DNA of 64,000 nucleotides. Source: Comamonas testosteroni TK102 (GTDB lineage Bacteria; Pseudomonadota; Gammaproteobacteria; Burkholderiales; Burkholderiaceae_C). Shown here in pieces: positions 36,038-46,457 of this stretch (positions are counted from its first letter, which is position 1; each line of letters opens with the position of its first letter). Position numbers and translations under genes: made by a program. The stretch spans positions 2,108,001 through 2,172,000 of the forward strand of contig NZ_CP006704.1 of the NCBI RefSeq assembly GCF_000739375.1, read 5' to 3'. The notes beneath the pieces are model-generated. The model was given only the letters and a program-made list of their open reading frames with translations. It did no database searches and was not told the origin of the DNA.

Positions 36038-37411
36038 TCAGATCAGACCCTGCAGCAGCAGGATGTTGACGGATTCTCCGGGCTGGACATCGCCGCGCGC
36101 ATCGTCCAGCACGATGATGCAGTCGGCTGCGACCATGGAGCTGAGCACGCCCGAGCCTTGCGGGCCCGTGGTGCGCACGGCGGCCTGGCCCTTCTTGTCG
36201 AGTTCGAGCACGCCGCGCAGATATTCGGTACGGCCCGGGCGTTTGCGCAGGCGCTCGCCGCTGATCGCCTGCAGCAATGGCACGGGGGCGACGCGTTCGC
36301 CTGCCAGCATGGCCAGGGCCGGACGCACAAACATCAGAAAGCTCACCATGGCGGCCACCGGGTTGCCGGGCAGCCCCAGCAGCACCGCCGGGCGTTGGGT
36401 AGGTGGTGTATTGCTCTGACTGTGGGAGACGCCTGCGCTTGTCTTGATCGGGATGCCTGCCGATCTGGTCAAGGAGATTCCGCCTGCGGGAGCGAGCAGG
36501 CCCACCGCCAGTGGCCGACCGGGGCGCATGGCCACACGCCAGAACTGCACGGTGCCCAGACGTTGCAGCATCGCGCGGGTGTGATCGGCCTCGCCGGTGC
36601 TGATGCCGCCACTGGTCAGCACCACATCGGCCAGGGTGGCTGCTTCGCGCAGGCGGTCTTCCAGCGCGGTCGGCTCATCGGGCACGGCCCCCAGGTCCAG
36701 CACATGGGCGCCCAGGCGGTGCAGCAGCGCCTGCAGGCTGAAGCGGTTGCTGTCGTAGATGGCTCCCTCGCGCGGCTCGGCGCCGGGGCTCAGCAGCTCG
36801 TCGCCGGTGGAGAAGTAAGCCACGCTGAGCCTGCGCCGCACGCTGACCTGGCCCAGTCCCAGGCTGGCCAGCAGGCCCAGGGCGGCTGGGGTGAGACGCT
36901 GGCCGGCCTGCAGCGCCACAGAGCCTTGCTCCAGGTCTTCGCCGCGCAGGCGACGATTGGTGCCTGCCTGCAGGGTACAGCCGTCAAACCGAATGCACTC
37001 CTGGTCAGCGCTGGCCTGCTCATGGGCTACTACCGTATCCGCACCCACAGGCATGACCGCACCCGTCATGATCTTCACGCATTGGCCCGCGCCAAGCTGG
37101 CCTTGCCACGGCCCTCCGGCCAGAGCCGTCCCCACCACACGCAGCATCAGTGGCTGGCCGGGCTGTGCATGCTCCAGTTCACTGCTGGCAAAGGCATAGC
37201 CATCCATGGCGCTGTTGTCATGGGGAGGGACATTGACGGGGCAGATCACATCGGCTGCCAGCACACGATCCAGAGCATCGGGCAGGGCGACGGTTTCCAC
37301 CTCGGCAACCGCACCCAGCGGCTGCAGCAGGGCCTGTAGCTGTTGCAGTACCTGGTCAGTGGTCAGCGTCTGGGCGCTGGTGGAGGCGGCAGGTTGAAAA
37401 GTCGCAGTCAT
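36038..37411 (-). CDS. moeA: Molybdopterin molybdenumtransferase MoeA
   Basis: The 457-residue enzyme inserts molybdate into adenylated molybdopterin. Motifs seen: PPHDNSAMDGYA, KIMTGAVMPVGADTVV, STGDELLSPG, TSGGISTGEADH and LLGLPGNPVAAMVSF. Between AVGLLAP and VLLGLPGNP there is an extra run of about 32 residues rich in Ser/Thr/Gln (ISLTRSAGIPIKTSAG then VSHSQSNTPPTQ) that the E. coli protein does not have. The start ATG 37411 gives the usual N-terminus after a short leader. mobA and moaA lie next upstream. Confidence 0.93.
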   Translation of the reverse strand: MTATFQPAASTSAQTLTTDQVLQQLQALLQPLGAVAEVETVALPDALDRVLAADVICPVNVPPHDNSAMDGYAFASSELEHAQPGQPLMLRVVGTALAGGPWQGQLGAGQCVKIMTGAVMPVGADTVVAHEQASADQECIRFDGCTLQAGTNRRLRGEDLEQGSVALQAGQRLTPAALGLLASLGLGQVSVRRRLSVAYFSTGDELLSPGAEPREGAIYDSNRFSLQALLHRLGAHVLDLGAVPDEPTALEDRLREAATLADVVLTSGGISTGEADHTRAMLQRLGTVQFWRVAMRPGRPLAVGLLAPAGGISLTRSAGIPIKTSAGVSHSQSNTPPTQRPAVLLGLPGNPVAAMVSFLMFVRPALAMLAGERVAPVPLLQAISGERLRKRPGRTEYLRGVLELDKKGQAAVRTTGPQGSGVLSSMVAADCIIVLDDARGDVQPGESVNILLLQGLI

Positions 37412-37498
37412 AACGGCAAAAAAATAAAAAACCTCATGACGGGATGCGGCCATGGGGCTGCGTGGCACTTTACGCTTCTGGCTTGACGTGCCGGTGAA

Positions 37499-38164
37499 TC
37501 AGGGTTGGCGCTCGGTGGCGATTTGCTCCAGATCAAGCAACTGGGCCAGCGTATTGGCGTTGCTGAAGGCCTGCTCGTCCCCAGGGCGGTCAAATAGGGC
37601 CTGGGCGCTGCGATGCTGGCCGGTCCAGGCGTCTATCTTGCGGCCGCCGCCGATGATGAAGCACTCCAGGCTGGAGGCGAGCTGGGCCCGCAGCAGGCAG
37701 AACACGGGCTGGGCGCGCAGCTGCGGCGGCTGGCCCGGCTTGGCATGCTCGGTATCCCAGCCGTGAGCGATGACGATATCGGCCTCGCCGCGCGACGCCA
37801 GCATTCGCGCCGCCAGATCGAGGGGCAGCAGCGGCGTATCGCAGGGCACGCACAGCAGCCATGGCGTGCGGCAATGCGCGAGGCCGGCCATGAAGCCCGC
37901 CAACGGGCCGGGGTAGTCGGGCAGGCTGTCGGCGCAGACCTCGGCAGCCAGTGGCTGGCCCAGCTCGGCATAGGCCGCTGCATTGCGATTGGCATTGATG
38001 AGCAGGGGGCCGACCTGCGGGGCCAGGCGCTGCAATGCATGCAGTGCCAGTGGCAAGCCCTGAAAGCGCTGCAGGCCTTTGTCCACGCCGCCCATGCGCG
38101 CGCCGCGCCCCCCGGCCAGCACGCAGCCGGTGATCTGCTCAGGGGGGATGCGTGAGTCAGCCAC
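37499..38164 (-). CDS. mobA: Molybdenum cofactor guanylyltransferase MobA
   Basis: The 221-residue enzyme joins GMP to molybdenum cofactor. The nucleotide loop is [19 protein letters not shown], followed by [10 protein letters not shown] and VPCDTPLLP with the metal-binding Asp. Its start overlaps the moaA stop by 8 nt, so moaA-mobA are read from one message. It is followed by moeA after 87 nt. Confidence 0.94.
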   Translation of the reverse strand: MADSRIPPEQITGCVLAGGRGARMGGVDKGLQRFQGLPLALHALQRLAPQVGPLLINANRNAAAYAELGQPLAAEVCADSLPDYPGPLAGFMAGLAHCRTPWLLCVPCDTPLLPLDLAARMLASRGEADIVIAHGWDTEHAKPGQPPQLRAQPVFCLLRAQLASSLECFIIGGGRKIDAWTGQHRSAQALFDRPGDEQAFSNANTLAQLLDLEQIATERQP

Positions 38165-39299
38165 CGATATAGCTCATCTCGATGCGCCGGCCTTGCCGCT
38201 GCGGCGCCATATCGGGCGGCATTTCGCTGCGCAGCTGCGAGTAGCGATCGTCGCGCTGCTGCCAGATGGGGGCGATGGCAGCAGCAATCTCGGTATCGCT
38301 GGCACCGGTGCGCAGCAGGCTGCGCAAGTCCCAGCCCTGGCTGGCGAACAGGCACAGATAGAGCTGGCCCTCGGTGGACAGGCGTGCGCGGTTGCAGTCG
38401 CCGCAGAAAGCGTGGGTCACGCTGCTGATGACGCCCACCTCGCCCAGCTGCGGGTCATATTGACCGCTGGCATCGGCATAGCCCCAGCGCACGGCGGTCT
38501 CGCCCGGGGCGCTGGGCGCCAGCGGGATCAGCGGCAGCTCGGCGCGCAGACGCGCTATGACCTCGTCCGAGGGCAGTACCTCGTCCATGCGCCAGCCGTT
38601 GGTGGCACCCACGTCCATGTATTCGATGAAGCGCAGGGTGATTCCCGTGCCGCGGAAGTAGCGGGCCATGGGCAGGATCTGGTCGTCATTGGTGCCGCGC
38701 TTGACCACCATATTCACCTTGATGTGCGACAGACCTGTGGCCTGCGCAGCCTCGATGCCGGCCAGCACATCGGTCACGGGGAAATCCACATCGTTCATGC
38801 GCCGGAACACGGCGTCGTCCAGCCCGTCGAGGCTGACGGTCACGCGGTTCAGGCCGGCTTCCTTCAGGGCACGGGCCTTGCGTGCCAGCAGCGAGGCGTT
38901 GGTGGTCAGTGTCAGGTCCAGCGGCAGGCCATCGGGCGTGCGCAGCTCGGCCAGCTGGGCGATCAGGGCTTCGATGTTCTTGCGCAGCAGCGGCTCGCCG
39001 CCGGTCAGGCGCAGCTTGCGCACGCCATGGGCGACAAACAATCTGGCCAGGCGCGTAATTTCCTCGAAGCTCAGCAGCGAGCTATGGGGCAGATATTGGT
39101 AGTTCTTGTCAAAAACTTCCTTGGGCATGCAGTAGTTGCAGCGGAAGTTGCAGCGGTCGGTGACGCTGATGCGCAGGTCGCGCAAAGGCCGTCCCCATTG
39201 ATCCTGCAGCAGCCCAGTAGGGGCCTGCAGGGGGCTGGGGACGATTGCGCTGCGGGATGCCGCACGCTCATCGACCAAGGGGATCACACGTTCTGCCAT
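38157..39299 (-). CDS. moaA: GTP 3',8-cyclase MoaA
   Basis: The 380-residue radical-SAM enzyme makes the first step of molybdenum cofactor synthesis. The N-terminal cluster motif is CNFRCNYC (Cys50, 54, 57), followed by [11 protein letters not shown]; the second cluster is [12 protein letters not shown] and a later Cys (LYLCLF), and the C-terminus ends SYIGG with the conserved Gly pair. ATG 39299 gives a 40-residue leader before the SAM domain. The group moaA-mobA-moeA forms one strand block. Confidence 0.95.
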   Translation of the reverse strand: MAERVIPLVDERAASRSAIVPSPLQAPTGLLQDQWGRPLRDLRISVTDRCNFRCNYCMPKEVFDKNYQYLPHSSLLSFEEITRLARLFVAHGVRKLRLTGGEPLLRKNIEALIAQLAELRTPDGLPLDLTLTTNASLLARKARALKEAGLNRVTVSLDGLDDAVFRRMNDVDFPVTDVLAGIEAAQATGLSHIKVNMVVKRGTNDDQILPMARYFRGTGITLRFIEYMDVGATNGWRMDEVLPSDEVIARLRAELPLIPLAPSAPGETAVRWGYADASGQYDPQLGEVGVISSVTHAFCGDCNRARLSTEGQLYLCLFASQGWDLRSLLRTGASDTEIAAAIAPIWQQRDDRYSQLRSEMPPDMAPQRQGRRIEMSYIGG

Positions 39300-39353
39300 G
39301 GGCTCGATTGTGCCGCAAGAGCGAAGTCCGGGCCGGCAGCGGGCTTGTTGTGG

Positions 39354-39371
39354 GCTATCAAAATTGATAGC
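39354..39371. repeat. Family A repeat palindrome upstream of moaA
   Basis: GCTATCAAAATTGATAGC, two 8-nt arms and a 2-nt centre, followed by TGGTAGCAC. It matches the ends of the repeat found inside the FemAB-like gene. Confidence 0.6.
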
Positions 39372-39396
39372 TGGTAGCACTAGTCGGTATTGTGAA

Positions 39397-39981
39397 TCAG
39401 GCTTGTGTAGTGGTTTCCCTGAGTTGCTGCTGAGCCTGCGGCTTCCAGTCCTTGAACTCGGGGTAGAACTCTGCCACGCCGGGGCCGTTGAAGTCCCAGC
39501 CCAGACACTGGCCCAGGTGGCGTGGCGGCAGGCCCGAGCCATTGTTGCCGAACTGGTTGAGCACGGTGTGAAATGCGGGCGTTGCCATATTGAACAGCAA
39601 CTCGCGCAGATGCGTGCAGCCCACCACCCCGCCCAGATTGTCGGCAATCGCGCGGCGCCAGCCGCGGGCTATGCAGCAGCCCACCATCTTCTGCATGGAC
39701 TTTGTGGCCTGGGGGCAGTGGCCCAGAGGGTGGTCGTCCATGGCAGCCTCTATGCCGTGCACCACCATGTCGGCATCGATGGTCAGGCGGATCCACATAT
39801 GGTGAATCGGCTTGCCTGCCGGCACTTTGCGGCGGCCGTGCAGCTCGATGTCATAGGTTTTCTGGTCGATCAGCTCGGCTTCCACGTCCCACATGCCGTC
39901 ATCACGGGCATAGCCCCGGTATTTGACGTCGCGCATGTGGATGGGGGCTGGCGTGCGGCTGGCACTGGGAGGCAGGGGCAT
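39397..39981 (-). CDS. DUF2889-family protein
   Basis: This 194-residue soluble protein matches the DUF2889 family of unknown function ([51 protein letters not shown]). ATG 39981 is chosen although the frame stays open further upstream to 40761; the upstream part looks non-coding and overlaps the Crp-type gene frame. It lies in a strand block after the regulator gene. Confidence 0.8.
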   Translation of the reverse strand: MPLPPSASRTPAPIHMRDVKYRGYARDDGMWDVEAELIDQKTYDIELHGRRKVPAGKPIHHMWIRLTIDADMVVHGIEAAMDDHPLGHCPQATKSMQKMVGCCIARGWRRAIADNLGGVVGCTHLRELLFNMATPAFHTVLNQFGNNGSGLPPRHLGQCLGWDFNGPGVAEFYPEFKDWKPQAQQQLRETTTQA

Positions 39982-40154
39982 GGGGTATCCGTTGTTATGG
40001 CGGGCGACGACGGCATGTCGGAACCTGGCTGGATCGCCCGCGATGATCTTGAAGCGGGTCTGGTGCGCCAGACCCGATTTCATTATCAAAGAGATAGCAG
40101 GCTTGTCCAGCACCAAGCCGACAGCGGGGCGACTCCGAGCCAGGCGGCGAGCGC

Positions 40155-40967
40155 CTAGCTGCTCGCGGGTATCTGCCCGGTGAGTGCTGCGGCCTTGAGT
40201 GCGGCCAGGTCCAGAACCTCCAGCTTGCCGCGCCGCAGCTGCAGCCAGCCGGCCTGCTGCAGCTCCTGCAGGATCTGGTTGGTGGTCTGGCGGGACAGGC
40301 CCAGCATGCGTGCGATCTGCTCCTGCGAGACGGCCAGCTCGCGGTGGGTGCGCATGCGGTCGGCCCATTGCTCGTGGCCCATGGCCATCTGCACCAGACG
40401 GCACATCACGCGCTGCGGTGCAGGCAGCACGGTCTGCTCCTCCAGGGCAATCAGGCTGGCACGCAGCTTGTGCGTCAGCAGCAGGGCCATGTGGCGCCAG
40501 CAATGCGGATTGGCATCCAGCCACTCGCGCAGCGGCGGTATCGGGATGTGCAGCAGGGCGCAGGCGGTGTTGGCGCAGGCGTCGTGGGTGCGGGGCTCGC
40601 CGTCGAAGAGGGCGATCTCGCCCAGCCAGCTCGGCGGCTCGATCAAGGTCAGCAAGGCCGTGCGGGTGTTTTCCTGAAGCGCTGCCGTGCCGGAGATGCT
40701 GAGCGAGCCCCTGGCCACTGCATACAGGCCGCAAGGGGCATCGCCGCGGCGAAACAGCCACTCGCCGGCGGCCAGCAGCCTTGGCTGGGCCAGTTGCTGC
40801 ATCTGGGCGGTCAATTCCGGCGGCAGCGAGCGGAACCAGCGACCGGCCTGCACGATGGCCCAGAGGTCATTGGAGTTGACATGCTCGAAGCTGCCGCGCT
40901 TGCGTGCAGGGGGCACGGAGGCCAGTGCAGGCCTGGGTGAGGGTATTAGCGCTTGTGTCGGTGGCAT
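40155..40967 (-). CDS. Crp/Fnr-family transcriptional regulator
   Basis: The 270-residue protein has an N-terminal cyclic-nucleotide-like beta-barrel (GEWLFRRGDAPCGLYAVARG, PPSWLGEIALFDGEPRTHDA) and a C-terminal winged helix (VSQEQIARMLGLSRQTTNQILQEL). It lacks the N-terminal Cys cluster of Fnr, so it does not look like an oxygen sensor. ATG 40967 is preferred, ATG 41009 is the alternative. It is divergent from the Mpo1-like gene with about 60 nt between. Confidence 0.85.
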   Translation of the reverse strand: MPPTQALIPSPRPALASVPPARKRGSFEHVNSNDLWAIVQAGRWFRSLPPELTAQMQQLAQPRLLAAGEWLFRRGDAPCGLYAVARGSLSISGTAALQENTRTALLTLIEPPSWLGEIALFDGEPRTHDACANTACALLHIPIPPLREWLDANPHCWRHMALLLTHKLRASLIALEEQTVLPAPQRVMCRLVQMAMGHEQWADRMRTHRELAVSQEQIARMLGLSRQTTNQILQELQQAGWLQLRRGKLEVLDLAALKAAALTGQIPASS

Positions 40968-41028
40968 GACAGACGGCAAGGTTGATGCTGCGCCACCATG
41001 CTCTGACAAGCGACCAGGAGATACAGCG

Positions 41029-41553
41029 ATGAAAACCCTAATCGATCAACTGTCCAACTACGCCGACTACCACCGCGACCCGCGCAATATCGTCACGCAC
41101 TACATTGGCGTGCCCATCATCATGCAGGCGGTGGTCATTCTGCTGGCCAGGCTGCAATGGGGTGCGCTGGGTGGTATGCCGATCTCGCTGGCCCTGCTGG
41201 CAGCGCTTGCCGCCGCGGTGTATTACTGGCGGCTGGACGGGCGCTACGGCCTGTTCATGAGCGTGGTGCTGGCCGTCATGCTGGCGCTGGCGGCGCCCAT
41301 TGCTGCGCAGCCCATGGGCAGCTGGCTGGCCTGGGGGCTGGGCCTGTTCGCGCTCGGATGGGTGATTCAGTTCGTGGGCCACTACTGGGAGGGACGCAAG
41401 CCCGCGTTTTTTGACGATGTGATGGGCCTGGTGATTGGTCCGCTGTTTGTGGTGGCCGAACTGGGCTTTGCGCTCGGGCTGCGCAAGGAGGTGCAGGCGG
41501 CAGTGGAGCAGCGCAGCGGTCCCGTGCGCCGTCGCCAGCCTGTGAATGCTTGA
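41029..41553 (+). CDS. Mpo1/DUF962-family membrane protein
   Basis: The 174-residue protein has four membrane segments and the conserved pattern of yeast Mpo1, an iron-dependent 2-hydroxy fatty acid dioxygenase: NYADYHRDPRNIVTHYIGVP at the start and QFVGHYWEGRKPAFFDD later, with His residues that could bind Fe. AGGAG lies 9 nt upstream of ATG 41029. Its role in this bacterium is inferred only from the family. Confidence 0.85.
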   Translation: MKTLIDQLSNYADYHRDPRNIVTHYIGVPIIMQAVVILLARLQWGALGGMPISLALLAALAAAVYYWRLDGRYGLFMSVVLAVMLALAAPIAAQPMGSWLAWGLGLFALGWVIQFVGHYWEGRKPAFFDDVMGLVIGPLFVVAELGFALGLRKEVQAAVEQRSGPVRRRQPVNA

Positions 41554-41776
41554 TGCTCGGTTGCTGAGAGCTAAAAGCATTGTCGGGTAAAGGGTAAATC
41601 GCCTTTTTATGGATATTCCGGCCACTGCCAGTCGCCTGTAATGCATCGCTGAGGACCCAGCTTTCAAACATGTAATGCCAGCGTTAGGGTCATGCGCCTA
41701 AAATCGCGGGCTGACCCTCAGGTGCCGATGCCTTGTCGGCTCTGGCGGGCTTTTTGTATTACTTCTCCCAACCATC

Positions 41777-42304
41777 ATGTCTCTGAACAATGTGACCCCC
41801 GGCTCCAAGACGCCTGAAGTCTTCAACGTCGTCATCGAAATCTCGGCCAACTCGGCTCCCGTGAAGTACGAAGTGGACAAGGAATCCGGCTGCCTGTTCG
41901 TGGATCGTTTCCTGGGCACTGCCATGCACTACCCCGTGAACTACGGCTATGTGCCCCAGACCCTGTCTGGCGACGGCGACCCCGTGGACGTGCTGGTGAT
42001 GACTCCCTTCCCCCTGCCCAGCGGCGTGGTGGTGCCCTGCCGTGCCATCGGCATTCTGGAGATGGAAGACGAGTCCGGCGTCGACGGCAAGGTTCTGGCT
42101 GTTCCCACACAGAAGCTGCTGCCTTCCTACGACAAGATCAACCACCTCAGCGATATCCATGAGCTGACCCTGCAGCAGATCGCCCACTTCTTCGAGCACT
42201 ACAAGGATCTGGAAAAGGGCAAGTGGGTCAAGGTTCTGGGCTGGAAGGGCGTGGACGCGGCACACAAGGAAATCGTGGACGGTATCGCCAACTACAAGGG
42301 CTGA
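41777..42304 (+). CDS. ppa: Inorganic pyrophosphatase
   Basis: The 175-residue family I enzyme hydrolyses pyrophosphate in the cytoplasm. It shows KYEVDKESG, the active-site motif [10 protein letters not shown] with three Asp, and YPVNYGYVP. Length and composition are typical. A 220-nt gap precedes it; a TAAAAT box at about 41699 could serve as -10. Confidence 0.95.
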   Translation: MSLNNVTPGSKTPEVFNVVIEISANSAPVKYEVDKESGCLFVDRFLGTAMHYPVNYGYVPQTLSGDGDPVDVLVMTPFPLPSGVVVPCRAIGILEMEDESGVDGKVLAVPTQKLLPSYDKINHLSDIHELTLQQIAHFFEHYKDLEKGKWVKVLGWKGVDAAHKEIVDGIANYKG

Positions 42305-42312
42305 TCCAAACT

Positions 42313-42336
42313 AGTAAAGGGTCTCTAACCTTTACT
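42313..42336 (+). terminator. Hairpin after ppa
   Basis: AGTAAAGG-GTCTCTAA-CCTTTACT, an 8-bp stem, with only a weak T-run. It could also be an operator for the receptor gene that follows. Confidence 0.4.
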
Positions 42337-42442
42337 TGCAGAGAAGCCTCGCCATCTGCATCTATACAATTTGAAGCGCACCCGGCGGACCTCGCTTGGT
42401 GCGTTTTTTATTGCCTGCATCGATATATACGAGGGGATGCGC

Positions 42443-44197
42443 ATGAGTTGGAAGATTTCGGACTGGCGCGTGGGGACCAAGTTGGGCATCAGCTTCACGG
42501 CGCTGGTGCTGTTGTCTGCATTGCTCGGGCTGGTGGCCTGGCTGCAGCTGTCCAGCATTCATGCAGCGGGCCGCGAGGTATCCGAGGTGGCGCTGCCCAG
42601 CGTCTACAACGCGGCTTCCATGCGCTCCGAGTACAACCGGCTGCGCCGCCATGAGGCAGGCATCGCCACCGCACGCACTCTGGTCGAGATCGAAGGCTAC
42701 GAGCAGCAGATCCAGCAGCGCCTGAAGACCATTGCCGAGCAGGAGAAGGTGGTCCATGAGCTGATTGCCAGCCAGCCGCTGCGCGAGGCCTATGAGGGCT
42801 ATCAGGCCAACAAGGCGAATTTCCTGAAGCTGCATCAGCAGTTGCTGGCACGGGCCCGCGACGGCGACTACAACACTGTGGACAGCCAGGCCGGCATGGC
42901 CGATGAACTGGGCCTGTTCTTTGCCGGCCTGTCCGAGCAGGCCTTCAGCCAGCTGGCGGAAAGCACGGGCAAGCTGATGACGCTGCAGCTCGAGAACGCG
43001 GCCCAGGCCCAGCAAGCCGAAAAATCCAGCTTCGAGCTGGCTCGCTACTGGCTGCTCGGCACGCTGGCGCTGGTGGTGCTGTTTGCCGCCGTGGTCGGGA
43101 TTGCGATGACACGCGCCATCACGGCGCCCGTGGCCAAGGCCGTCGAGCTGGCGCAGGCCGTGGCGGCCGGCAGGCTGGGCATGGTGGTGAAGAACCAGCG
43201 CCGCGACGAGATGGGCTTGCTGCTCAACGCGCTGGAGGACATGCGTCGCCAGCTGTCCTCCGTGGTTCAGGATGTGCGCGGCAATGCCCACGGCGTGGCC
43301 CTGGCGTCCAGCGAAATAGCGCAAGGCAATGCCGATCTTTCATCGCGCACCGAAAGCCAGGCCAGCGCCCTGGAGGAAACGGCGGCATCCATGGAGCAGC
43401 TGGGCTCGACCGTGCGTCAGAACGCCGACAATGCCCAGAGCGCCAACCAGATGGCCAGGAACGCCTCCGATGTCGCGGGTCGCGGCGGCGCCGTGGTGGC
43501 CCAGGTGGTGGATACCATGAAGGGCATCAACGACAGCAGCCGCCAGATTGCCGACATCATCGGCGTGATCGACTCCATCGCCTTCCAGACCAATATCCTG
43601 GCCCTGAACGCAGCCGTGGAGGCCGCGCGAGCGGGCGAGCAGGGCCGTGGCTTTGCCGTGGTGGCAGGGGAGGTCCGTACGCTGGCCCAGCGCAGCGCCG
43701 AAGCCGCCAAGGAAATCAAGCAGCTCATCCATGCCAGCGTGGAGCGCGTGGAGCAGGGCTCGCAGCTGGTGGACAAGGCCGGGGCCACCATGGCCGAAAT
43801 CGTGACGGCCATCGGCCGCGTGACGGACATCATGGGCGAGATCAGTGCCGCCAGCAGCGAGCAGAGCCAGGGTGTGGCCCAGGTCGGCGAAGCCATCACC
43901 CAGATGGATCAGGCCACGCAGCAGAACGCGGCCCTGGTGGAGGAAAGTGCCGCGGCGGCCGACTCCCTGCAGCGCCAGGCCAAGGCCTTGGTCGATTCGG
44001 TGGCAATCTTTCAGCTCGGCAATCAGGCGCAGGGCTTTGCCAAGGCGGCTCTGCACAACCGGACAGAACCCACAGTGGCCAAGGTCGCAAAGAGCGCAGG
44101 CCCGCAAGTCGCTGCGTTGGCCGGCCAGGGGCAGGTCAAGGCGGTTCCCGCGGCTCAGCCCGCTCTGGGAAGCGACCAGGACTGGGAGCAGTTCTGA
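42443..44197 (+). CDS. Methyl-accepting chemotaxis protein
   Basis: The 584-residue receptor has an N-terminal membrane segment, a periplasmic four-helix-type ligand domain (about 40-200), a second span ([19 protein letters not shown]), a HAMP linker and a long signalling coiled coil with the hairpin tip [34 protein letters not shown]. The C-terminus carries DWEQF, a methylation-enzyme docking pentapeptide. ATG 42443 has GAGGGG 7 nt upstream. The next receptor is a paralogue. Confidence 0.93.
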   Translation: MSWKISDWRVGTKLGISFTALVLLSALLGLVAWLQLSSIHAAGREVSEVALPSVYNAASMRSEYNRLRRHEAGIATARTLVEIEGYEQQIQQRLKTIAEQEKVVHELIASQPLREAYEGYQANKANFLKLHQQLLARARDGDYNTVDSQAGMADELGLFFAGLSEQAFSQLAESTGKLMTLQLENAAQAQQAEKSSFELARYWLLGTLALVVLFAAVVGIAMTRAITAPVAKAVELAQAVAAGRLGMVVKNQRRDEMGLLLNALEDMRRQLSSVVQDVRGNAHGVALASSEIAQGNADLSSRTESQASALEETAASMEQLGSTVRQNADNAQSANQMARNASDVAGRGGAVVAQVVDTMKGINDSSRQIADIIGVIDSIAFQTNILALNAAVEAARAGEQGRGFAVVAGEVRTLAQRSAEAAKEIKQLIHASVERVEQGSQLVDKAGATMAEIVTAIGRVTDIMGEISAASSEQSQGVAQVGEAITQMDQATQQNAALVEESAAAADSLQRQAKALVDSVAIFQLGNQAQGFAKAALHNRTEPTVAKVAKSAGPQVAALAGQGQVKAVPAAQPALGSDQDWEQF

Positions 44198-44227
44198 GGA
44201 TTTTCCGGTTTCAATGACCTTTGTCTC

Positions 44228-44261
44228 AAAACCCCGATAGCGAAAGCTGTCGGGGTTTTTT
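44228..44261 (+). terminator. Terminator after first receptor gene
   Basis: AAAACCCCGATAGC-GAAA-GCTGTCGGGGTTTT (one T-G pair) then a T-run. Confidence 0.88.
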
Positions 44262-44628
44262 ACAAGCTTTCTCCAAACTGTCTTGATATTGATCAAGAAG
44301 AGGGGTGGCTTGGTGCTTTTTCAAAGCTATGTAACTTGTGGCGGCATCGAAAATTCCCCGTCACGGCCATTGGTAACTACTAGTAACTAGTGGGGTGATG
44401 TAAGTGGTTGCCTACGTATTTGTAGGCTCTTGAAGATAGGCAAGGATTATGAAACTGGAAACAATTGAAAACATATAAGCCGGTATCCGGTTCATTCCAT
44501 CTCTTGTGTGCCATTCAGAGAGATATTTCCCGATCGAGCAGAAAAAAGTGAATTCGTGCGCTTCGCAGGCCTGGATTCAACAGAAGTATTTATAAAAAAC
44601 TAATTGGTAATAGAGGGAGGTGCAATCA
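44262..44628. other. Intergenic region before second receptor gene
   Basis: About 365 nt, AT-richer than its surroundings, with short inverted stretches (GCCTACGTATTTGTAGGC near 44410). It probably holds the promoter of the second receptor. No gene is seen. Confidence 0.4.
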
Positions 44629-46398
44629 ATGAAAAGCATCAAAATCTCCACGCGGATTCTCGGCACGTTCGGGATTCTGGTCGTGTTGCTGGTCGTGGTG
44701 GTCGCCATGGCTTTGCTGCAGCTGCGCTCCATGCGCTCCAGTGCCGAGACCATCACCGGCAACGCCCTGCCCAGTGTGGAAGTGATCAATACCCTCAATA
44801 CCGACCTGGCGCGCACCCGCTTGCTAGAGTTGCGGCATGTCAATAATGAGGAGCCCGGTTATTTGGCTCAGGTGGAAAGCCAGTTCGATCAATTGCAGAA
44901 GCATCTGGCCGAGGCCAAAAAGCTCTACGAGCCTTTGATTCTCACGGCCGAGGAGCGCGAGCTCTACACGCAGTTCCTGCACGAGCGGGAGCGTTATGTC
45001 GAGGTGAACAAGCGGTTGTTCGAGGTCTCGCGCAGCGGCGACAAGGAATAGGCCAAGCAATTGCTGGGAGGCGAGTCTCTCAAGCTCTACGACGCGTCTT
45101 CGGCGACCCTGCAAAAGCTGATCAAGTTCAACAGTGATGTGGCAAGAAGCGAGACGCGGGCTTCGGAGCAGGTTTACGACCGCGCCGTGAGCTTGCTGGT
45201 CGTGGCTGCAGCAATTGCGGTGCTGGTGGCCCTGGGCGCAGGCATCTGGCTGGTGCGCTCCATCCGTGCGCCGCTGGAGCAGGCGGTACAGGCCGCGGAC
45301 CGCGTGGCCAATGGCGATCTGAGCGGCGTCATTCGCGTGGAGCGAGGGGATGAAACCGGTCGCCTGCTGGGCGCCCTGGAGCGCATGCAAAGCAGTCTGG
45401 TGCAGACCGTGCGCACGGTACGCCAGAACGCGGAAGGCGTGGCCTCGGCCAGTTCGCAGATTGCCTCGGGCAATGCCGATCTCTCCAGCCGCACCGAGGA
45501 GCAGGCCAGTGCACTGGAGCAGACCGCCGCTTCCATGGAGCAGCTGGGCTCCACCGTGCGCCAGAACGCCGACAACGCCCGTGCCGCCAATCAGATGGCC
45601 GTGAACGCTTCCCAGGTGGCAGCGCAGGGCGGAGCCGTGGTGGCCGAAGTGGTGGAGACCATGAAAGACATCAACAACAGCAGCCAGCAGATTGCCGACA
45701 TCATCACCGTCATCGACTCCATCGCCTTCCAGACCAATATCCTGGCGCTGAATGCGGCCGTGGAAGCGGCGCGTGCCGGCGAGCAGGGCCGTGGTTTTGC
45801 CGTGGTGGCGGGCGAGGTGCGCACCCTGGCCCAGCGCAGCGCCGAAGCTGCCAAGGAAATCAAGGCCTTGATCAACACCAGCGTGCAACGTGTGGAGCAG
45901 GGCACGCAACTGGTGGACAAGGCCGGAGCCACCATGGCCGACATCGTGTCGGCGATCAGCCGGGTGACGGACCTGATGACCGAAATCAGTGCCGCCAGCC
46001 AGGAGCAGAGCCAGGGTGTGGCCCAGGTGGGCGAGGCGGTGACGCAGATGGATCAGACGACGCAGCAGAATGCGGCGCTGGTCGAAGAAAGCGCCGCCGC
46101 CGCCGGTGCGCTGCGCAAGCAGGCACAGGATCTGGTCCAGGCCGTGGCGGTGTTTCAGCTGCCTGGCGCAGCGGCTTACGAGCAGTCGCCAAAGACTGTC
46201 TCCCGTGCCGCCGCCCCAGTCAAGGCCGCTGCTGCCGCACCAGCGCGCCAGGCACCTGCCGGCCGTGTGGCCGCCCAGCCGGCACCCAGGCAGGCGGCTC
46301 CGCGCTCCTTGATGGGCGGGTCCATGGCGGGCGAATCCGCGCCTGCCCGCAATGCGCCAAAGTCCTCGCTGAACGAGGATGACTGGGAAACCTTTTGA
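44629..46398 (+). pseudogene. Methyl-accepting chemotaxis protein interrupted by one amber codon
   Basis: The reading frame is continuous from ATG 44629 (GAGGGAGG upstream) to the stop at 46398 except for a single TAG at 45049-45051 (codon 141) in the periplasmic domain. Before it, a membrane span and the ligand domain; after it, span [23 protein letters not shown] and the full signalling tip ([20 protein letters not shown]), ending DDWETF. With the TAG read as one residue the protein has 589 residues. The likely ancestor codon is CAG. Without suppression it yields only a 140-residue fragment. Confidence 0.85.
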
Positions 46399-46421
46399 AT
46401 GTCTCCAAGGGTACGGGATTC

Positions 46422-46447
46422 AAGGCCGCTGCAAAGCGGCCTTTTTT
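46422..46447 (+). terminator. Terminator after second receptor gene
   Basis: AAGGCCGCT-GCAA-AGCGGCCTT followed by Ts. It lies before the convergent FemAB-like gene. Confidence 0.85.
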
Positions 46448-46457
46448 GTCTCCGCCT

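Noticed and set aside
39982..40761. N-terminal extension of the DUF2889 gene
   Set aside because: It runs through the Crp-type gene region in antisense frame relation and has Ala/Arg/Pro-rich non-protein character.
41680..41765. Possible riboswitch before ppa
   Set aside because: Short inverted stretches (AGGGTCA/TGACCCT) exist but no known fold; a plain promoter is simpler.
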